Below, in pieces: positions 58,980 to 64,000 of a stretch of DNA of 64,000 nt. The notes under the pieces are model-generated. The model made no database searches and had not been told where the DNA came from. It was given only the letters and a program-made list of their open reading frames with translations. The translations under genes were made by a program, and so were the position numbers. The stretch is from Candidatus Colwellia aromaticivorans. Its GTDB lineage: Bacteria; Pseudomonadota; Gammaproteobacteria; Enterobacterales; Alteromonadaceae. Location: contig NZ_QOLD01000073.1 of NCBI RefSeq assembly GCF_003333305.1, positions 62,001 through 126,000 of the forward strand. Direction: 5' to 3'. The stretch's first letter is position 1, and each line of letters opens with the position of its first letter.

Positions 58980-59735
58980 ATGAAAAAATTAATTATATTT
59001 GTCGCTTTAGTATTAGCAATTGCTGGGGGGGCATTTTGGTTTCTTACCAGTGATAAGCTAAATGCTCTTATTGCAGAGCAAATAGAAGTACAAGGTAAAA
59101 AATTTACTGAGCAGCTAGTTACAGTAGAAAAAGTAGATATGCAACTTTTAAGCGGTGCAGGCACCATCAATGGTTTAATATTAAATAACCCTAGCGGCTA
59201 TACAACAACTCCTTTGTTTGCTTTAGAGGAAATCACCTTAGATATTAATATTGAGAGCTTAGCTGGAGTACGTGAAGGTAAACCTGTCGTGATAGATGCT
59301 ATTGTCATCAATAAACCAGAAGCACTCGTTGAGTTTAATGAAGCTGGCGGCTCTAACATTCAGGTAATCCTTGATGCCATCAATAAAAACATGCCTCAAT
59401 CCTCAGCAGGTGGCGAAACTAGTCCTAGTCAAACTAATTCGCCTAAAATACGTGTGAAAAAATTTGTATTAGCTGGAGTCGCTCTACGCGTTGATTTAAC
59501 CAAGCTAGGTAATACTACCCATAAAAAAATACTACCTGATATTAATTTAGCCAACATTGGCGGTGAAGACGGTGTGCCTGCTAATGAACTAGGCGGTGTA
59601 ATGATCAAAAAAGCATTGTCGGCTATCTGGAAAGAAGCGAAAAATTCACAAAAAGACGTGTTAAAAGATCAAGCCAAAGACAAGGCTATAGAAAAAGCGA
59701 ACGAGCTATTTGATAAGTGGAACAAAGGCAATTAA
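58980..59735 (+). CDS. AsmA-like envelope protein of unknown function
   Basis: The 251-residue protein has an N-terminal membrane segment (about 4-22, with GGAFWFLTS after it) and a periplasmic region with beta-strand blocks typical of the AsmA/DUF748 type: LLSGAGTINGLILNNPSGYT near 57, ITLDINIESLAGVREGKPVV near 84, IDAIVINKPEALVEF near 105. The tail (about 205-251) is a charged helix rich in Lys and Asp. These proteins are thought to act in outer-membrane lipid transport. A GGAGA ribosome site lies 8 bp upstream. Confidence 0.65.
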   Translation: MKKLIIFVALVLAIAGGAFWFLTSDKLNALIAEQIEVQGKKFTEQLVTVEKVDMQLLSGAGTINGLILNNPSGYTTTPLFALEEITLDINIESLAGVREGKPVVIDAIVINKPEALVEFNEAGGSNIQVILDAINKNMPQSSAGGETSPSQTNSPKIRVKKFVLAGVALRVDLTKLGNTTHKKILPDINLANIGGEDGVPANELGGVMIKKALSAIWKEAKNSQKDVLKDQAKDKAIEKANELFDKWNKGN

Positions 59736-59778
59736 GCTTTTAAGCTTTTAAGCAATAACCGTAAAGTCTTTGCTTGTT

Positions 59779-60387
59779 TCATGGAACAATCGTTCTAAAG
59801 GTTAAGTTAATTCGTATATCCTGCACCTTTTTAGTCGGTGGAAGGCGATGAAGCCAATGTTGTTGAGTTTCGCCTTTCATCACTAATAAACTACCTGCTT
59901 TTAGATCAAGCGACACCACCTCTTTAGTGTGTTTCTGTTTAAAAGAAAATTTACGTATTGCGCCAAAACTTAATGAGGCGATAGCACCATTCTTTTTAAG
60001 ATCTTTCTCACCATCACTATGCCAAGCTATACTCTCGCTGCCATTATGATATAAATTGAGTAAGCATGAATTATAAGTTTCATCTGTTTTTTGCTCTACT
60101 ATGGCCTTCAAAACTTGCAAGTTTTGTGTCCAAGGTAGAGCACATTTAGTGATATTAGAATAGGTGTAAGAAAAAGGTTGTTCAGCATACCAAGCAACCT
60201 TTCTTTTGGTTTTAATGTGTTTTCCAAAGATAACCGCTTGATCACATCGCCAGTCAACTTCAGTTAACAATGCATTCAAGTAAAAATCTGATTCCGCTAA
60301 AGACATTATTTCGCCATGATAATGTACTTCACCATCTTGAGGTAAAATATTAATCGGTTCAACTAAGGCTTGGTCAAGTAAATTCAT
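59779..60387 (-). CDS. AlkB-type 2-oxoglutarate/iron DNA demethylase
   Basis: The 202-residue protein repairs alkylated DNA bases oxidatively. Iron ligands His123 and Asp125 (IAWHSDGEKD) and His180 (HWLHRLP), and the 2-oxoglutarate Arg (DIRINLTFR, near 192-198), are in place. The sequence is closer to the ALKBH2/3-like subgroup common in marine bacteria than to E. coli AlkB. It is a single gene, convergent with the AsmA-like gene. Confidence 0.85.
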   Translation of the reverse strand: MNLLDQALVEPINILPQDGEVHYHGEIMSLAESDFYLNALLTEVDWRCDQAVIFGKHIKTKRKVAWYAEQPFSYTYSNITKCALPWTQNLQVLKAIVEQKTDETYNSCLLNLYHNGSESIAWHSDGEKDLKKNGAIASLSFGAIRKFSFKQKHTKEVVSLDLKAGSLLVMKGETQQHWLHRLPPTKKVQDIRINLTFRTIVP

Positions 60388-60558
60388 TACAACTTCCCAT
60401 ACTCATCAAAATATGCCACAAGCATTACTACCCAAAAAGTACAAAATGAGTTTACTGTCTTAGTTTACAGCATTCCCTTGACCAAAAAGAGCTAAGATTT
60501 AATCCTAGCTCTTTTTTTCAGCTATAAACTCTTTATAATAGATTGTATAAAATAGGCA

Positions 60559-61242
60559 ATGAATAAACGGCATAATCCAATGGCAATTGAATATAAAACT
60601 AGAACCCAGTTAGTTGTTGAAATACTAAGAGAAAAAATACTTAGTGGGGAAATCGTCGCTGGTCAGCCATTGCGTCAAGCAGCATTAGCAAACGAATTAA
60701 ATGTTAGTCGTATTCCAGTTAGAGAAGCATTACTGCAACTTGAAGCGGAAGGTTTGGTCATTTTTGAACCTCACAAAGGTGCTAGCGCTACTGAGCTAAG
60801 TGCTGCTCAAGTCGATGAACTATTTGAACTTAGAGCGATGATAGAAGGTGATTTACTAGCTGCTTCATTAGTACACATTACTGACGATGCTTTAGTACAA
60901 GCTACTGATATCTTAGTGAATCTTGATAGTGCTTTAGGCAAAGAAAATGCTGCAAACACTTGGAGTGAATTAAACTCTGATTTTCATAACTGCTTGTACT
61001 CTGGTGCAAATAGACCACAAACGGCAGATTTAGTTAATATTTTAAATAAAAATGCTGATCGTTATATTCGTATGCATTTATTATGGGCGGGCGGTATTTC
61101 AAAAGCAGGTCCTGAGCATGCCGAGCTTTTAGCTTTTTGTCAGGCGCGAGATATCGACAATGCTGTAGCCAAATTAAAACAGCATATTCTTAACTCTCGT
61201 GATGAAATAAAAGCATTTTTATTACAACGCGAAGCGAATTAA
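60559..61242 (+). CDS. GntR-family (FCD-type) transcriptional regulator
   Basis: The 227-residue protein has a winged helix-turn-helix domain (about 14-80: LREKILSGEIVAGQPLRQAA, then ELNVSRIPVREALLQLEAEG) and an FCD ligand domain (about 88-220) with metal-binding Asp/His residues in SDFHNCLY (near 139) and a PEHAELLAF block (near 188). An ATG at residue 8 (MAIEYKTRTQ) is an alternative start. Ligand and target genes are not evident because neither neighbour is a catabolic gene. Confidence 0.85.
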   Translation: MNKRHNPMAIEYKTRTQLVVEILREKILSGEIVAGQPLRQAALANELNVSRIPVREALLQLEAEGLVIFEPHKGASATELSAAQVDELFELRAMIEGDLLAASLVHITDDALVQATDILVNLDSALGKENAANTWSELNSDFHNCLYSGANRPQTADLVNILNKNADRYIRMHLLWAGGISKAGPEHAELLAFCQARDIDNAVAKLKQHILNSRDEIKAFLLQREAN

Positions 61243-61281
61243 CATTTATTTTCGCTCCACTTGAAGATGCAAAATTATTAA

Positions 61282-62859
61282 TTATTTAGATGGCTTAGCT
61301 TCAGGGTGCTGAGTAAACCATTTTTTAAGCCATAATTCCATTTCGTCAAGTACAAATCCATCGTGAATAATACTCCCTTGTACTAGACTACCGCCCATTG
61401 CTATATAACTATTAACGGTTTCATGTCTATCAATATTAGTACCAATTAACGATAATTTCATACTACGAGCTAAAGTAATTAACGCATTAATGATCGCTTT
61501 GTCAGCGCGATTATCTTCGTTAGTGACTAGCTGTTGACAGTCGATTTTTACTTGATGAACCGTCATTTTTCGTAAATATCGTAACGATTCATAACTGCCT
61601 GAAAAATCATCAATGGCAATAGTAACGTCTAAAGATTTTAATTGATCTATGGTTTTTTTCGCTCGTTGACATGCAGATAACATCACTTGCTCACTGAGCT
61701 CAATCATTAAGTATTTGCCAGCAACATTATAATTTTCCATTTGCTGTCCAATAAAATCGACTAGATCAGGTTCAAGTAAATTTTTGCTCGATAAACTAAC
61801 TGAGACTCGTTGTTGAACGCCAAGTTTATTTAACGTAGATAATGTCTCAAAAGCCTGGATTATCATCTGTTTCGTTAATAGATATACTTCACCACTATGC
61901 TCAGCAAGTTCGATGAAATCGGATAACTCTAAAGGCTTTTCTTCTCCATAATACCAATGAACTTTTAATTCAAAACCAACAATACTTTGATCATTAACAT
62001 TAATTTGCGGTTGTAAGTACCAATGTAGGTTTTCAGCAAGAATGTCTTGTCGCAAACGCTCCATTAACAATAATTGCTGCTCTGTGTATAAAACAGCACT
62101 ATTATCAAAATATTGAATCCTTTGCTCATCCTCTTCGCCTTTTAACAAAGCATCCGTTGCATGAGCAACTATCTCATTAACACTATTGCCGTGTTCACCA
62201 CTTATAGCGATACCAAAAGCTAATTCAAAGTTTAATGAAAAGCTTTTAAAACTCATTGCTTCAGGAACCGCTTTAGCGAGTTGCTGGCATAAGTTATCAA
62301 GCACGCTCTTAGCATCATGCTTGCTCGAAGATAGATCAAATACCACTAAAAAGTCTAAACCGTGTAATCGAGCTAATCTTACCGCCTCAGGGGTTTGATC
62401 AAAACTAAGTAAGCTTTGATTATTAGCGACACTTTTCTTTAAGCAAAAAGCTAATTGCAACAATAATATGTCTGAATTATGGTGACCTAAAACAGTATTC
62501 ACTTGCTGAAAATTAATCGGTTTAAAAACAACCGCGGCCATACTTGCCTTTTTCGTCGTTTTCAGAGCCTGTTCAAACTGTTTCAGTGCATGTTGAGCTG
62601 TCGGTAGGTTGGTCGCTAAATCGTGAGTATAATTAAATAGTTCTTCTTTGGTTATCTGATGTTCTGCAGTTAACGGTAACGTTTCACGAGTAAAACGGCG
62701 AAATAATTGCCAACAAAAAAACAGTATTATCGGTAGACTTACGCCCAATAAAAAAGTGGTGATAGTATCAGAAGAATACAGAGATTCTTGGTCTGCATAA
62801 GCAGTACATGAAAGCAGTAGTGATAACATAAACAAAGAAAATGAACGCACACTTACCAT
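61282..62859 (-). CDS. Degenerate GGDEF-EAL membrane protein
   Basis: The 525-residue protein has a signal-like N-terminus, a membrane segment near 30-50 and two degenerate domains. The GGDEF motif is replaced by HGLDF (near 168). In the EAL domain, the first Glu is kept as ELK, the Asn of the N-S motif is Ser (VSLSSKNL), DDF is kept (IDDFSGSYES) but the AEGVE motif is GTNID. It is therefore probably inactive as cyclase and phosphodiesterase. Pattern and architecture recall CsrD, which guides small-RNA decay, but this identity is not proven. Confidence 0.75.
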   Translation of the reverse strand: MVSVRSFSLFMLSLLLSCTAYADQESLYSSDTITTFLLGVSLPIILFFCWQLFRRFTRETLPLTAEHQITKEELFNYTHDLATNLPTAQHALKQFEQALKTTKKASMAAVVFKPINFQQVNTVLGHHNSDILLLQLAFCLKKSVANNQSLLSFDQTPEAVRLARLHGLDFLVVFDLSSSKHDAKSVLDNLCQQLAKAVPEAMSFKSFSLNFELAFGIAISGEHGNSVNEIVAHATDALLKGEEDEQRIQYFDNSAVLYTEQQLLLMERLRQDILAENLHWYLQPQINVNDQSIVGFELKVHWYYGEEKPLELSDFIELAEHSGEVYLLTKQMIIQAFETLSTLNKLGVQQRVSVSLSSKNLLEPDLVDFIGQQMENYNVAGKYLMIELSEQVMLSACQRAKKTIDQLKSLDVTIAIDDFSGSYESLRYLRKMTVHQVKIDCQQLVTNEDNRADKAIINALITLARSMKLSLIGTNIDRHETVNSYIAMGGSLVQGSIIHDGFVLDEMELWLKKWFTQHPEAKPSK

Positions 62860-63077
62860 CCTAATTTTAACTATGAAAGCCGCAAACCTAAAAATTACAG
62901 CTGAAAAAAGCCTTGATATTATTCCATACTAAACCAATATAATTATTTGCGGAGCTAAAACATTATAGAAATGACAAATATAGGTGCAGATGAGTAAGTA
63001 CCTACTTCCTACTTATACTTATAATGGAAATTTGGGCATGCTAGCTCTGACTTAATAATCATATTACCCACCATATC

Positions 63078-64000
63078 CTATAACTTAAATCTTGCCAATT
63101 GGTTATTTAAATCTTTTGATAGCGTTAATAAATGTTCACTTATTTCTTTACCACGAATAGCATCTTCACTCGACTTTTCAGCCACATTACTAATATTAAC
63201 CACATTAACATTAATCTCGTCTGCAGCTAAATTTTGCTGTCTAGCCGCATCTGAAATTTGACAGTTTAGCTCATCAAGTTCTTTTATTTCCTGAGAAATA
63301 TTAACTAAAAGGTTTGCAACATTAGTAACATCTTCCGCTTTTTCGTTCGCTTGCTGGCTAACATCATTCATTGAATTAACCGCGCCTTTCGCATCTTTTT
63401 GTAAAGCGCCAATAGTTGACTGTATTTGATCGATAGATTCTCGCGTTCTAGTGGCGAGTGAACGCACTTCATCGGCAACAACAGCAAAGCCTCTGCCTTG
63501 TTCCCCCGCCCGAGCAGCTTCTATAGCCGCATTTAATGCTAATAAATTAGTTTGCTCCGCAATCGCTGTTATCACTTCTAAAACACTACTGACTTCATTA
63601 GTTTTATTACTCAACTCAGTAATCATATTAGTATTATCAATGACTTTATCTCGCAATTCATCGATGCCATCTCGGGCTTGTTCAACTAAGGTTAAGCCCT
63701 TTGATGCTCTTTCATTAGCGGATACAGATTTATCTGCCGCACTTTGGGTATTTTGTTGTACTTCATTCGCAGAAGCATCAAGTTCATTGATAGCGGCAGC
63801 AACTGAATCAGTGCCATTTTTTTGTTCTAACACCGCAGATCGGGTTAATGATGATATTTCATCAACACTTTGAGCTGATAGAGTCAATTTATTCGTTACT
63901 TCAGAGATTGATAAAAAACTTTCTCTAAAGGTTGCCATCATGCCATTTAAGGCTGAACTTACAGCGCCAAGTTCATCATCATATTTAACTTTGATTTTGG
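63078..64000 (-). CDS. Methyl-accepting chemotaxis protein, C-terminal part (cut by window edge)
   Basis: The frame continues past the right edge: upstream of the internal Met at 63941 it reads [17 protein letters not shown], the second helix of a HAMP domain. The rest is the signalling domain, with the tip [20 protein letters not shown] near 63500-63560, flanked by methylation helices. The C-terminal end is [10 protein letters not shown], without a CheR-tethering pentapeptide. Sensor domain and membrane segments lie outside the window. Confidence 0.9.
   Translation of the reverse strand, partial: KIKVKYDDELGAVSSALNGMMATFRESFLSISEVTNKLTLSAQSVDEISSLTRSAVLEQKNGTDSVAAAINELDASANEVQQNTQSAADKSVSANERASKGLTLVEQARDGIDELRDKVIDNTNMITELSNKTNEVSSVLEVITAIAEQTNLLALNAAIEAARAGEQGRGFAVVADEVRSLATRTRESIDQIQSTIGALQKDAKGAVNSMNDVSQQANEKAEDVTNVANLLVNISQEIKELDELNCQISDAARQQNLAADEINVNVVNISNVAEKSSEDAIRGKEISEHLLTLSKDLNNQLARFKL

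Overview
This AT-rich chromosomal window reads as core genome of a psychrophilic marine gammaproteobacterium of the Alteromonadales, most like Colwellia. The reasons are gammaproteobacterial gene neighbourhoods (lpoA-yraN-diaA-dolP beside rsmI and rnpB; rplM-rpsI next to petABC and sspAB; priA-ftsN-hslVU), Colwellia-like proteins, and many short palindromic interspersed repeats between genes. The assignment is inference; no 16S rRNA or tRNA gene was seen.

Layout. 0-4 kb: a partial gene at the left edge, a HupE/UreJ membrane protein with an anchor protein, a SpoU methyltransferase and argJ. 4-9.6 kb: a GGDEF-EAL protein and a NIT-domain chemoreceptor. 9.9-16.9 kb: RNase P RNA, rsmI, the lpoA-yraN-diaA-dolP operon, and sspAB behind a 420-bp repeat array. 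17.3-22 kb: the bc1 complex operon petABC, rplM-rpsI and rpmE. 22-27.4 kb: priA, ftsN, and hslVU behind a good sigma-32-type promoter. 27.5-36.3 kb is more accessory: a secreted propeller-like protein, rraA, a DyP peroxidase, a coiled-coil membrane protein, a soluble aldose dehydrogenase-like protein, a double nitrilase-fold protein lacking both catalytic cysteines, an internally deleted outer-membrane pseudogene and a radical SAM enzyme. 36.4-40.6 kb: plsB, a diguanylate cyclase and a NYN-domain protein. 40.8-45.7 kb: a three-gene operon for a 2-oxoacid:acceptor oxidoreductase with a GltD-like flavoprotein. 46-48.2 kb: a Bax-like remnant cut by a repeat, then glnK-amtB. 48.4-54.1 kb: ovoA (ovothiol synthesis), a glutamine-synthetase-like protein, a TPR-GGDEF protein and a glutaredoxin. 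54.2-58.8 kb: norCB, a cupredoxin, pldA and a decayed NarL-type regulator remnant. 59-64 kb: an AsmA-like protein, an AlkB-type demethylase, a GntR/FCD regulator, a degenerate GGDEF-EAL protein and a partial chemoreceptor.

How the genes fit together. PetABC would reduce cytochrome c or the cupredoxin, which can feed NorCB for NO detoxification or respiration. GlnK-AmtB and the 2-oxoacid oxidoreductase both touch the 2-oxoglutarate/nitrogen node. OvoA, DyP peroxidase and glutaredoxin are redox defence. Five signalling proteins (three GGDEF or GGDEF-EAL, one degenerate GGDEF-EAL and one of the two chemoreceptors having a NIT sensor) indicate rich c-di-GMP and chemotactic control.

The most notable unexplained signals are a set of mosaic palindromic repeats sharing one core motif, two of which carry the same hairpin loop on covarying stems; the glutamine-synthetase-like gene beside ovoA; the double pseudo-nitrilase; and three decaying genes, two of them with repeats at the break point. 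I saw no CRISPR array, prophage or intact insertion sequence.
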